Shown here in pieces: positions 34,204 through 44,555 of a DNA stretch of 64,000 bases; position 1 is the stretch's first letter; every line of letters begins with the position of its first letter. Under the pieces are notes generated by a model. It was not told where the DNA came from, ran no database searches, and saw only the letters and a program-made list of their open reading frames with translations. Position numbers and translations under genes: made by a program. Source of the DNA: Adenophora triphylla var. japonica (Eukaryota; Streptophyta; Magnoliopsida; Asterales; Campanulaceae); contig JAFEMH010002327.1 of NCBI GenBank assembly GCA_022495995.1, positions 1 to 64,000 of the forward strand. Direction: 5' to 3'.

Positions 34204-34500
34204 TCAAGGATTAAAATGAGGGAAGTTAGCTGCGATGGTTGTCCAATCCTCCCAAGTCGCATCTTCTGGAAAAGCATTCGACCATTGAACCAAAATGTGG
34301 GCTGCTGGGCTATTAGCATCACCAACCTTTGGTTTAAGTAGTGAGACATGAAAAACAGGGTGTATTTTGGAGGTGGGAGGTAACTTGAGCTTATATGCGA
34401 CATCTCCAACTCTTGCTTCAACCTGGAATGGACCAAAATATTTTGGTGACTGCTTGAAATTCTTCCTTAGTGCCAAGGAAGTTTGACGATAGGGTTGCAA
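34204..34500 (-). pseudogene. Integrase C-terminus and chromodomain of element E
   Basis: LRKNFKQSPKYFGPFQVEAR and VAYKLKLPPTSKIHPVFHVS are the usual integrase C-terminal blocks. Then ILVQWSNAFPEDATWEDW forms the core of a chromodomain, which in chromoviruses targets integration to marked chromatin. The frame ends shortly after FPHFNP. It is separated from the integrase core by a stop and phase change near 34540. Confidence 0.85.
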
Positions 34501-34542
34501 CTTCAGGTAAACCCAATCCCCTTCTTTAAAATTTCTTTCCTT

Positions 34543-35668
34543 TCAAACTTTATCTACAGATTGTTTCATTTTATTTTGGGCTTCAGCCAATACTTCTCTC
34601 ATTGTCTTGATCTGTTTATCCCGTTCCTTCATAAAGTCTGTGACTGCGTCAAGCTTGCAGTATTGTTCATGACTGAAAATTGCTTGTGGGGGTGGGTATC
34701 CATATAGTGCTTCAAAAGGAGTCATTTTAAGGGCAGTATGGAAATTCGAATTGTACCACCATTTTGCCAATGTGAGCCAATTTGACCATAACTTAGGTTT
34801 GGCACTAGTGGCAGCTCTTAGAAATTGTTTCAAATGCATGTTTAATCTCTCAGTCTCTAACCATCTGTTTGAGGGTGATAGGTTGTGCTTAGGTTCAGTG
34901 TAGTACCAAGGAGGGAGAAAAGGGATTGCCAAAACTGACATAGGAAGATTTTGTCCCTTTTAGAAGTGATAGTAACAGGTAGGCCATGTAGTTTATAGAT
35001 ATTATCAAAAAATTGCTTTGCCACTGTATAAGCTGTGTATGGATGTTTAAGAGGTATGAAATTGGCATATTTGGTGAGTCGATCTAATACTACCAAGATT
35101 GAATCCCAATTATTGGAAGGAGGTAATCCTTCTATGAAATCCATAGAAATATCAGTCCAAGGTTTGCTGGGAATAGGTAGGGTTGCAAAAGACCAGCTGG
35201 ATTAGTGTTTTCATTTTTAACCTGTTGGCATACATCACAAGGGCCAATCAATTCTTAGACATTTTTCTTCATACCTATACCTGGCCATAAAAAAATCTGA
35301 GCTACCCTCCTTAATGTTCCTTGAATGCCTGAGTGTCCTTCCAAGGGTGTGTGATGCATCTCTTTCACAATCCTTTCCCTTAATCCACCTTTGCTACCAA
35401 TGATCAGTTTACCTTGATACCTCAACACTCCATTACTCAGTGTATATTCTGCAAAAGTCTCACTGTCTGTCAATACACCCTCCAAGATCTTTTGTATTTC
35501 AGGGCCCCCATCCCAACTCCCAATAACTTCTTGTACCCACTGAGGTTGTACTATGGTGATAGCTTGACATTCCCCCACATTTGTGCCTTCATGTAATCTA
35601 GATAAAGCATCAGCCATCTTATTCTCAACACCCTTCTTATAAGTGATTGTATAATCATATTCTAACAA
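34543..35668 (-). pseudogene. Integrase of element E
   Basis: In order: YTITYKKGVENKMADALSRL (end of RNase H), an HHCC zinc domain (HHTPLEGHSG, GPCDVC), MDFIEGLPPSNNWDSILVVL with the first catalytic Asp, VTITSKRDKIF, and TYHPQTDG, then further core frames. The second catalytic Asp, normally in SDRD, is changed to Lys (SKRD). A stop lies near 35255 and frame changes near 35150 and 34900. Confidence 0.88.
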
Positions 35669-35683
35669 CTTTGATACCCATTT

Positions 35684-35998
35684 CTATTGTAAACCACCAG
35701 TAACCCTTTGATCCATGAGATATTTCAAACTCTGATGATCTATTTTGATTTGAAATCTTTGTCCACACAAATAATACCTCCACTTTTCTACAGTCAAAAG
35801 GATTGCTAGTAATTCCTTTTCATATGTTGATAACCCCAAGTGTTTTGGACCTAAAGCCTTGCTGACAAAAGCTATAGGCCTTCTCTCTTGCATTAAAACA
35901 ACACCCAATCCATTAGAACAAGCATCTATTTTCAAAATGAAAGTTTTTGAAAAATCAAGCATAGCTAAAACTGGGGTAGTGGTCATGGCTTCCTTCAA
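35684..35998 (-). pseudogene. RNase H of element E
   Basis: LKIDACSNGLGVVLMQ, PIAFVSKALGP and STYEKELLAILLTVEKWRYY are classical Ty3/Gypsy RNase H blocks, with DHQSLKYLMDQR at the end. It would degrade the RNA of the RNA-DNA hybrid. A stop separates it from RT (near 36040) and a one-base shift from the next frame (near 35684). Confidence 0.88.
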
Positions 35999-36046
35999 TG
36001 CTTGGAAAGCTTTATCAGCCTCTGAATTCCAACAGAAGGCTTTCTT

Positions 36047-36998
36047 TTACAACAATTGGGTCAGTGGTTTACTAATAATTCCATAGTGCCTAATGAATCT
36101 CCTGTAGTACCCAGTTAAGCCAAGGAATCCCCTCAAACTCTTGATATTGGTAGGTGTAGGCCATCCTAGCATGCTTTCAATCTTTGATGGATCAGTTGCT
36201 ACCCCATCTCCTGTAACTATGTGCCCAAGGTATTCCACCTTTTTACTCCCAAAAGAACACTTGCTTTTCTTCACAAATAGTTGATGCTCTCTGATCCTTT
36301 CCAATGCTAATCTGAGGTGAGTCATATACATTTCCATGGTAAGACTATATATTAGGATGTCATCAAAGAATACCAATAAAAACTTCCTCAGAAAATCTTC
36401 AAACACTGAATTCATAAGAGCTTGGAAGGTAGCTGGAGCATTAGTGAGTCCAAAAGGCATCACTTTGAACTCATAATGTCCATGATGGGTTTTGAAAGCA
36501 GTCTTGCTAATATCTTCCTCCTTCATCCTGATTTGGTGATACCCTGACCTCAAATCCAATTTGGTGAAAAACTGGGAACCATGCAATTCATCAAGTAGTT
36601 CATCTATGATGGGGATAGGGAATTTATCCTTGACAGTCAACTGGTTTAACCCCCTATAATCAATATACATTCTCCATGTACCATCTTTCTTTTTAACCAA
36701 GATCACAGGGGAAGCAAAGGGATTTGAACTGTGTTGTATAACTCCACTGTCCAATAGCTCCTTTATTATCTTCTCAATTTAATTCTTCTGAAAAATAGGG
36801 GCATCTGTAGGGCCTATTGTTCACTGGCTGACTTCCAGGTTTAAGGGGTATTGCATGATCAAACTTTCTAGCTGGTGGCATCTCCTTTGGTTCTGAGAAA
36901 AAATCCCCATATTCCTCCAACAATACTGCTATATTTGGGTCTATTTCCCCCCATTGACTACTAAAGAGAGTGGATACAATTGTACAACTGCCCCACAA
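36047..36998 (-). pseudogene. Reverse transcriptase of element E
   Basis: The upstream part (36998-36774) has EMPPARKFDHAIPLKPG, with a stop near 36780. The main frame (36754-36047) has [67 protein letters not shown] and the catalytic FFDDILIYS, followed by [11 protein letters not shown]. All RT blocks are present and in order. Only the flanking stops disable the polyprotein here. Confidence 0.92.
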
Positions 36999-38101
36999 GG
37001 TAAATCATTTAGCATTTTTGTAGCAATTGGGGCTATCATAAATTTCAGCATCATTACATCTTGAACCGCTTGCAGTTTACAATGTTTCCCCTTCCATTTG
37101 AAACCCATAGACATCTCATTGAAATCAAAAGTAATGGATCCCAATGTTTTGAGCCATTGTACTCCCAAAACTGCATCACAACCACCTAGATTGATGATTT
37201 TCATATCACCTTTAAACTCGACATCCTGCAAGGTCCAAGTAAATCCCTTACATTCTCCCTGGCTACGTATCTTGCTACCATCTGCCACAATCACAGGTAC
37301 CTCCTGAGTAGGTGTCACCACACATCCCAACCTTTCAGCAGTTTTGGAATCTAAGAAATTGTGAGTACTCCCACTGTCAATGAGAACTGAGAATTTCTTG
37401 TTCCCTACCTTGCCAGTGAGCTTGAGAGTTTGTAAAGATGTACTCCCAGATAGAGCATGTGTTGAGATGCCCAAATCCTCATCTGGTAACTCCATCTTTT
37501 CCATTTCTTCCACAGGTATATCCAGTGTATCATGCCATTCTTCCTCCCCTTCTCCATTTTCGACTCCTAACATGAAAATTTGTTTGTTCTTGCATTTATG
37601 TCCGTACTTGAAAACCTCATCACAATTATAACACAGACCTTTCTCCCTTCCAGCTTGCATTTCTGCCTGAGTTAGATGCTTAATGGGAATGTTATTTTTG
37701 GTGGATGACAAGGTGTCAGTGCCTTGATTAATGAAAGGTGATGAATATGTGGAGTATTTGTTGTTGCTGGTATTTATTTTTGCAGAGTGTTGGGGAATTG
37801 GGATGGTGGATCTGTGGCTGGTGTTGTATGGGGAATAATTTGAACTGGGCTTGTATGTAGCTGACTTGATTTTTTTGATTGATACATCCCAATGTGACTC
37901 CTCAATCCTAGCTAAATTGATGGCCTGAGTTAGGGTAGGTGGAAATTGAGACTGCGCCCTAAATCTGATCTCCTCCTTGAGCCCCTTAATGAAATTTCTA
38001 ATATAAAACCTTTCACTCAAACCAGCATTCTCCACCTTCATTAATGCTCTCATTTCTTCAAACTTATCTTGGTACTCACTGACTGAATTCACTTGTTGCA
38101 A
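36941..38101 (-). pseudogene. Gag C-terminus, zinc knuckle and protease of element E
   Basis: One 386-codon frame. It starts in the retrotransposon-gag domain (EYQDKFEEMRALM, FIKGLKEEIRF), then a linker, the zinc knuckle CYNCDEVFKYGHKC near residue 157 (about 37633), and the aspartic protease LIDSGSTHNFLDSKTAERLG near residue 240 (about 37384). The protease Asp-Ser-Gly is intact. Gag coats the RNA and the protease processes the polyprotein. Confidence 0.9.
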
Positions 38102-38778
38102 GTTAGCAAACTCACCCTCAATATTCTGATAAACTTGAGGTCCAAATCTAGTGGCTACCTTGTCTACAAACTCCTCCCATGCACTCCCATCAATCTCCTC
38201 ACAAAAATTTTGATACCAGAATTCTGCACACCCCTTCGAAATGCATAGTAGCTAACTCCACCCTATCACACAAGGGAACATCTCTATATTTGAAAAATTA
38301 ATGGCACTTACGGATTCAACCCCTATGATCAATACCCGAAAACTTTGGAAACTCCAATTTAGGATGTTTCTTATATAAGACTCATTGATTCCTTTTTTTA
38401 GATCTAGCCTCATGTCCATAACCACCCTTAACAACAATAGTAGAATCATCAATATGAATAGTTTCATTCCGTGTTTTACCTTGTTTATCCTTTTCATTAG
38501 CTGAAACTTCCTTACCAACACCTGGTGACACACCTAAAATTGATCCAGTGCTGCTAGTTCTTTTTAAAACCTCGACCAGCTTCATCCACCTTATCCTTGC
38601 CATTGTTGGATTTCATCTCCAACAATAAACGAGTTACTTCTTCTACACCTTTGCTTAGCGCAGAGATTTCTCCCTTTAATTCTGTTGTTTTAGTCTCCAA
38701 AGCACCTTCGAGTCCATTCAGCCTCTCGTCTACAGATCTGAGGTTAGATTCCACCGTGTCCATACGTGTATTCACCAT
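38102..38778 (-). pseudogene. Gag N-terminus of element E
   Basis: The start MVNTRMDTVESNL (ATG at 38778) is the common chromovirus Gag start, 20 nt past the PBS. A coiled-coil-like stretch follows (SALSKGVEEVTRLLLEM). Frameshifts near 38570 and 38400 and stops at 38250-38120 break the link to the rest of gag, where KLEFPKFSG can still be read across frames. Confidence 0.8.
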
Positions 38779-38797
38779 AGTTTCCGTAGAATCGACA

Positions 38798-38809
38798 GCT
38801 CTGATACCA
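38798..38809 (-). promoter_or_regulatory. Primer binding site of element E
   Basis: The minus strand reads TGGTATCAGAGC, complementary to the 3' end of plant initiator tRNA-Met. It lies 4 nt inside the 5' LTR. Confidence 0.92.
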
Positions 38810-38813
38810 GATT

Positions 38814-39483
38814 TGTTATGTCCAGCTTAAGAAATCGTAAATTTGATAAACAATAATTGAAAATTGACTTCCAATTAAGAACATAATTATAATTCAGAGT
38901 TGATGAGAAGAGAAATTGACAGAGATTTAGAATATGAGATGAGAGAGAAGATAGAATTTAGAGAGAAGATTGAGATTTCTGTTGTATATTTCACTAGAAT
39001 AAGCCCGTGTCCGAGGACACGTTTTTTTTTTAATTAAGACTGTGTCCGAGGACACTTTTTTTTTTTAATTTAATTTTTTAAGGGCAAAATGGGAAAGGGA
39101 CAAATTAGTGAGGTCAAAATGGTAAAAAACCCATTTAGAACTATTCATACAACTATTCACCCTTCCCTCATTTATACTATAGATAAGCCATGAAAATGAA
39201 AATGGCGATTTACAGCATTGTAAGGAGAGAGAAACATGTGGGTAGCAACGACCCTCTCTCTCTCTCTCTTTAAAACGATAGCGTTTCAAGTAACAGAAAT
39301 GAAATAAATCTAAACAAGGCTAAAACGATGACGTCCCCTTTAAAGTAAAAACGCGTACATCAATGTTCGCTATTGAACTTATTGATACGCTAGCTCAAAA
39401 CGATACCGTATACTTCCATCCTCAATTTTAACGGTCACCCCCAAATCAGTACCCCAAATCAGTACGAACCCTAAATCATTACA
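38814..39483 (-). repeat. 5' LTR of element E, carrying a Helitron
   Basis: It aligns with 32700-34175 except for the Helitron at 38994-39183. It begins TGTTATGTCC and ends CATTACA in plus orientation. A short duplication (CAGTACCCCAAATCAGTA) at about 39448-39465 is absent from the other LTR. Confidence 0.92.
38994..39183 (-). mobile_element. Non-autonomous Helitron, 190 bp
   Basis: On the minus strand it starts TCTATAGTATAAATGAGGG and ends with the hairpin CGTGTCCTCGGACACG, ten bases, then CTAG. It lies exactly between A and T. The other LTR of E has the uninterrupted ATTTCATAAGCC at about 32876-32887. A second copy of the hairpin lies at about 39042-39056. TC start, 3' hairpin, CTAG and AT target are all hallmarks of Helitrons. 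Confidence 0.93.
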
Positions 39484-39737
39484 CAATTGTTTCATTTTCT
39501 TTTCAGATTTATTTCATATTATGCAAGATTAAAGATTTAGGTTGAAACAGTTATTGAAAAAGATGCATATTGTAGAGGTAAAAACAAGACTTCATTTTGA
39601 AAAAAAAAAGGCATTTTCAAGTAACATTGAGACAACTGTGCAATCGAAATGTCAAATGAAAACTAGATTGTTGTTCTAAGGATGTGCTCCCGAGTGTTAC
39701 TGAGTTAGGAAGGAAAGGAAAGGAAAGAAAAAAATAA
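39484..39737. other. Unassigned stretch
   Basis: No gene. TGTGCTCCCGA at about 39684 has its inverse TCGGGAGCACA at about 40530, so an older inverted pair may enclose the foldback element below. Confidence 0.35.
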
Positions 39738-40249
39738 GGCTCCGTTTGTTTGGGAAAAAATGTTTTCCCTATTTTATATTGTTTGGTAATCATCGAAAAA
39801 TAAAGTCAACGAAAAAAATATTTTCCCATTTTCTAGTATTTGGTAACCATCAAAAAATAAAGTCAACGAAAAAAAAATTTGATCGAAGGAAAATAGGTTT
39901 GTATTCTAAGAAAAATGACTTACGAATTTCTTGATCTCAAAACATTTTTCGAAAATTGTTTTTTAACACCATCACCCCCAAACCCCCACCACCACCCACC
40001 CACACCTCCCAAACCCCCACCACCCCACCCACCGTCAAAAAAAAAAAAAGATTGCTCATATTAAAATTATTTTTTAATATGAAAATGTTTTTCTTAGATT
40101 TACCAAACACATGAAAATATTTTCTGAAAAATATTTTTCTTAGATTAATCAAACAAACGAATTTCATTTTTCGAAAAACATTTATATTTTCCAGAATATG
40201 TTTTTCAGAAATCATTTTTCGGAAAACATTTTTCCAAAACAAACGGAGC
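39738..40249. mobile_element. Foldback MITE-like element, about 512 bp
   Basis: Left end GGCTCCGTTTGTTTGGGAAA and right end GGAAAAATGTTTTCC/GCTCCGTTTGTTTTGG (inverted) give terminal repeats of about 29 bp. Much of the interior also pairs loosely (GAAAAATATTTTC words). The flanks are A-rich and nearly match over 8 bp (AAAAATAA, AAAGATAA), which would suit hAT but is weak evidence. Confidence 0.65.
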
Positions 40250-40932
40250 AAAGATAAAATTACACTTGTATTTTGAATTGAAGAAATGAAGTGTCTATTT
40301 ATTGAGCGGTAAATTAGATTTATATATAAAAAAAGCTTATTTTATAAACTTTTCTTTTCTCCCAAAGACTTCCGATGTTGAGAAGATTATGTAGGAGGAA
40401 AAATCTAAAAAAAAATCATTTACTTTCCGTCAATTTCCTTGATAAAAAAAAAATCTGAAGCAACATAAGAAAGTAAAATATATTAGAATTTCTCTTTTTT
40501 CCTTATTTTTAATTTCGTTTTTAAAATTCGGGAGCACACCATAATGCGCTAACAAACGAGGCCTAAGTTGTAGTAAATTTCTTTTTTACTAAATTGTTTG
40601 ATACAGTACATAAATTAGTAAACTAGTACTCGTATTACTATTAGGTAAGTGTTACTGTTTGGCTTCACAATTTAGTCAATGATTTATTTTAACGTTTCTT
40701 GTAAAAACTATATAGACCTCATTCTATTCAACAATTCAATTCAATAATGACTTGTTTGGAATTTTTATGGTTGTAATCAAATGTCCTAATAATCGACATA
40801 TTTAAGCTAAAATAAATAATCGACACATTTACAATAAGGTTTAACATCTATTTTATAGAGCCCTCAACCAACAAAATTCCTCAACCAACAAAAGTTGTTA
40901 TTAATGCAATTACACTACTTTTTTTCCTACAC
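40250..40932. other. AT-rich stretch without recognised genes
   Basis: No reading frame or clear element. GCTAACAAACGAGGCCTAAG at about 40548 resembles the end of another degenerate insert. Confidence 0.4.
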
Positions 40933-41100
40933 ATCACATCACGATTTTAAACCCATCAAGGATTTATCCTTGCATGTCCCAAGTCAGGATAAAGGGCGAG
41001 AGTTGCGGTAGGCATGTGATAGCCAGCGTAAAAATTTTGTCACATTAATATGCCATGAATCGAAATATGAATATCGTTGGGGCGTTTCCTCAGCAGCGAC

Positions 41101-41325
41101 GCGCTACACTTCAAAGACCTGGGTGTAGTGATAAGTATGCAAAGGTTGCTAGGTCGTCGCCCGGAAGCGATGCGCCATCTCTTCGCCCGGGGGGTGTCAA
41201 ATATGCAAGGGTGCGCTACACTTCAAAGACCTGGGTGTAGTGATAAGTATGCAAATGTTGCTAGGTCGTCGCCCGGAAGCGACGCGACATCTCTTCGCCC
41301 GGGGGTGGTATCAAATATGCAAGGG
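41101..41325 (+). repeat. 112-bp tandem repeat in the LINE 5' region, 2 copies
   Basis: GCGCTACACTTCAAAGACCT starts at 41101 and 41213. Each unit ends with CTCTTCGCCCGGGGGG-type sequence and ATATGCAAGGGT. It probably belongs to the 5' untranslated/promoter region. Confidence 0.9.
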
Positions 41326-41418
41326 TTCACGCATTGCGGACGAGTGCGGGTAAAGAAGCTAGTCCATGGTAAGTGTAAGGGTAGTGGGATGCGCTTTGAA
41401 ACTTGAAACATTTGATCA

Positions 41419-42653
41419 TTGACAGAAAGATCAGCAGAGGTGGTGGAAGTTATGAGGAGGAGGAAGATTCACATAATGTGTCTACAGAAAACTAAGTGGG
41501 TTGGAGAGAAAGCAAAAGAAATATCGCCTTGGGGTTTTAAGCTTTGGTACTCAGGAAAGGATAAGGGTAGAAATGGAGTGGGTATCATTATTGATAAGGA
41601 GTATATTAATGATGTGGTGGAAGTGTACAGGAAGAGTGATCGAATTATGGGCATTAAACTGGTGATACGTGATGAGATTATAACTATTATTTCCGCCTAT
41701 GCACCACAAGTAGGGTTGGATGCATCTATTAAACAAGTGTTCTAGGAAGATTTGGAGGAGGTAGTGCAACGAGTACCTAGTGGTGAGAAATTAGTGATTG
41801 GTGGTGATCTGAACGGGCATGTGGGGTCTAGTCGACATGACTTTGAGAGCATACATGGAGGTTTTGGTTTTGGAGAGGAATGAAACGGGGAAATAGTATC
41901 CTGGACTTTGCGTTGGCATATGACTTGAGTATAATGAACACTTGGTTCAAGAAGAGAGAATCTCACTTGGTGTCCTATAGAAGTGGAGGTAATGCGAGTC
42001 AGATTGACTTCTTCTTAGTAAGAAATACTTGTAGAAAAAGTTATACAGATTGCAAGGTTGTTCCGGATGAGAGCACAGCAACTCAACATAGACTAGTGGT
42101 ACTTGATTTTCGAAGTAAGAGAATTTCGAGGAAGAGAAAATCACAGGTAGACCCTAGAATCAAGTGGTGGGGACTTCAAGGGGAGAATCAACCGAAATTT
42201 GTAGCTAAGATGGTCGATACCGGTATTTGGTCGGATAATATGGAGGATATGGATATAGATTCGACTTGAACTAAGATGGTACATACCATAAAGGAGGTGG
42301 CGAAAAAAGTCCTTGGAGAATCTAGAGGAAATGGGCCACCAAGTAAGGACACATCATGGTGGAACGAGGAAGTAAAACAAGCAATAAAGGGCAAGCGAGA
42401 ATGCTACAAATTATTGGGGAAATGTAGGAGCGTCGAGAACTATGAGAAGTATAAGGAAGCTAGAAGAGATGCTAAGAAAGCAGTAAGAGACGCAAGAGCA
42501 AAGGTGAATCAGAAACTTTATGATAAGTTGGATACAAAAGAAGGGGAAAAGGACATCTACAGACTCGCTCGTATGAGGGATAAGAGGACACGAGATATTG
42601 GGACGGTTAAATATGTGAAGGATGTAGACCAACGAGTTTTAGTCGGGGATTAA
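41419..42653 (+). pseudogene. LINE endonuclease domain (APE-like)
   Basis: RRRKIHIMCLQKTKWVGEKA, GVGIIIDKEY, IISAYAPQVG, then after a stop GGDLNGHVG, YRSGGNASQIDFFLV and STATQHRLVVLDF give the endonuclease blocks in order. The metal-binding Glu of the usual QETKW is Lys here (QKTKW). Stops fall near 41744, 42266 and 42652. It would nick target DNA for target-primed reverse transcription. Confidence 0.9.
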
Positions 42654-42659
42654 GAGATA

Positions 42660-44080
42660 AAAGATAGATGGAGTTCGTACTTTGATAACTTGTTCAATGG
42701 CGGTCAAGAGCAGGATGTTGGAGATTTAAATATCTCTTCGAGTATGGTTAATCGAGATTTTATGCGGAGAATTCGAAAGAGTGAATGGAAATGGCAATGA
42801 AAAAGATGAGATTGAAGAAAGCCGTTGGATCGGATGGTATATCAATTGAGGTTTGGAGATGTTTCGGGGAGAGGGGAGTAGATTGGTTAACAACGCTATT
42901 TAACAAGATATGGAGAGTTAACACAATGCCATTGGAGTGGCGGAAGAGTACTCTGATCCCTTTGTATAAGAATAAAGGTGATGTCCAAGATTGTGCCAAC
43001 TATCGGGGGATCAAACTAATGAGCCATACTATGAAACTTTGGGAAAGAGTGATTGCACAAAGGCTGAGAAAAATTGTGGATATTTCGGATAACTAATTTT
43101 GGTTTATGCCAGGAAGATCGACTATGGAGGCAATATATCTTATGAGACAAACCATGGAGAAATATCGGGATCAAAAGAAAGATTTGCATATGGTTTTCAT
43201 TGATTTGGAGAAGGCGTATGATAAAGTGCCAAGAGAGGTACTTTGGTGGGCATTAGCAAAGAAGGGTGTTTCAAAGAAATATATTGATATTATCAAGGGC
43301 ATGTATAATGGAGTTAGTACTTGTGTACAAACTAGTGTTGGGAAGACTGAAGAGTTCCCTATAAAGATTGGAGTGCATCAAGGTTCCGCACTTAGCCCCT
43401 TTCTTTTTGCTTTGATAATGGACGAATTGACGAGGTCAGTCCAAGATGATATACCAAAGTGTATGCTGTTCGCAGATGATATTGTGCTGATTGATGAGAC
43501 AAGAAAGGGTGTTGAACATACATTGGAGTTGTGGAGACGCCCTTTGGAATCTCGCGGTTTTAGATTGAGCGAAGCAAGACCGAATATTTGGAGTGTAAGT
43601 TTAGCGGTGTTGGAAGTAGGAAGGCGGGCGATCACATTTGATGGAAATATTGTCCAAACTTCTGAGTTTTTTTCGCTATCTTGGATCCATTATCTAAAAG
43701 GATGGAGAATTAGATGGAGATGTGGCTCATAGGATTAAAGCAGGCTGGTTGAAGTGGAAGAGTGCCACAGGGTTTCTATGTGATCGCGGCATGCCCAATA
43801 GATTAAAGGGAAAATTCTACCACACGGCAATTAGGCCGGCATTGCTTTACGGCACCGAATGTTGGGCCGTGAAACAGTGTCACGTGCATAAGATGAATGT
43901 GGCGGAGATGCGTATGCTTCGATGGATGTGCGGTCATACAAGAAAGGATCGATTGGGGAATGAGGTGATCAGAGGTAAAGTAGGAGTTGCGCCCATTGAG
44001 GATAAAATGAGGGAAAATCGTCTAAGGTGGTTTGGACATGTGAGAAGGAGACCGAGTGATGCACCTGCAGAGGCCTAACA
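42660..44080 (+). pseudogene. LINE reverse transcriptase domain (RTE-type)
   Basis: KKAVGSDGISIEVWRCFGER, LIPLYKNKGDVQDCANYRGI, HMVFIDLEKAYDKVPREVLW, GVHQGSALSPFLFALIMDEL and the catalytic FADDIVLI are in order. The C-terminal [19 protein letters not shown] and [17 protein letters not shown] are typical of plant RTE LINEs. A stop at about 43096 and frameshifts near 43570 and 43690 inactivate it. Confidence 0.92.
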
Positions 44081-44221
44081 GTTGAGAAATGATAAAATGG
44101 CGAGGGGTAGGGGAAGACCCAAACAAACTTGGATTAGAGTAATTGAAAATGATATGAGTTTACTTGGAGTGGATGAAAGTATGGTGTTGAAGAGGCCGAA
44201 GTGGAGGGCAAAAATTCATGT

Positions 44222-44362
44222 GGGGGGTTGATTTTTTATTTTTTTTGTATGTTTATTTATTTGTTTATTTATTTATTTATTTATTTATTATTATTTATTA
44301 TTTATTTATTTATTTATTTATTATTTATTTATTTATTATTATTATTTTTTTTTTTTCTTCTT
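44222..44362 (+). repeat. (TTTA)n microsatellite between copies of a short direct repeat
   Basis: TTTATTTATTTATTATTATT runs fill the region, flanked by AAAATTCATGTGGGG (44209 on) and AAGATTCATGTTAGCC (44378 on). This suggests that the array grew at a short duplication inside the LINE 3' region. Confidence 0.9.
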
Positions 44363-44449
44363 TTCGCGATGACATATGAAGATTCATGTTAGCCGACCCC
44401 AAATTATTTTGGGACTAAGGCTTTGTTGTTGTTGTTGTATCACATCACG

Positions 44450-44555
44450 GGTTTATTGATACTATCATCCCTTCCACCAATCTAGATGGTTTAGAACCTA
44501 ATGCTCTATCTTCGTTTGACTTTGATGAATATGAGGGCATTATCTCACTTCGGGC
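44450..44555 (+). pseudogene. Short coding-like fragment cut by the hAT-like insertion
   Basis: One open phase reads GFIDTIIPSTNLDGLEPNAL, then SSFDFDEYEGIISLR. If the hAT-like element is removed, it continues AND RGE and stops at about 45591. Codon-like composition and an acidic C-terminus suggest a gene remnant. The LINE cuts it on the left. No family recognised. Confidence 0.35.

Larger units (their letters stand above)
32700..39483 (-). mobile_element. Element E: chromodomain Ty3/Gypsy retrotransposon (chromovirus), decayed
   Basis: LTRs at 32700-34175 (3') and 38814-39483 (5') flank PBS, gag, PR, RT, RH, INT and chromodomain on the minus strand. The flanks are CAGTT (32695-32699) and CAATT (39484-39488), a 5-bp target duplication with one change. 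LTR ends are TGTAATG and CATAACA. Without nested inserts the LTRs are about 460 and 480 bp. Several stops and frameshifts and a lost integrase Asp make it inactive. Confidence 0.93.
40944..44438 (+). mobile_element. Full-length RTE-clade LINE, inactive
   Basis: An 11-bp target duplication ATCACATCACG flanks it (40933-40943 and 44439-44449). It has a 5' repeat region, an APE-type endonuclease, an RTE-type reverse transcriptase, and the 3' end TTGGGACTAAGGCTTTG followed by (TTG)n instead of poly-A. Stops and frameshifts break the reading frame. Confidence 0.93.

Noticed and set aside
36941..38101. Intact host gene for the 386-codon minus-strand frame
   Set aside because: It has Gag zinc knuckle and retropepsin motifs and lies between LTRs.
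44201..44392. 63-codon frame rich in Phe/Tyr/Leu
   Set aside because: Product of the (TTTA)n microsatellite.
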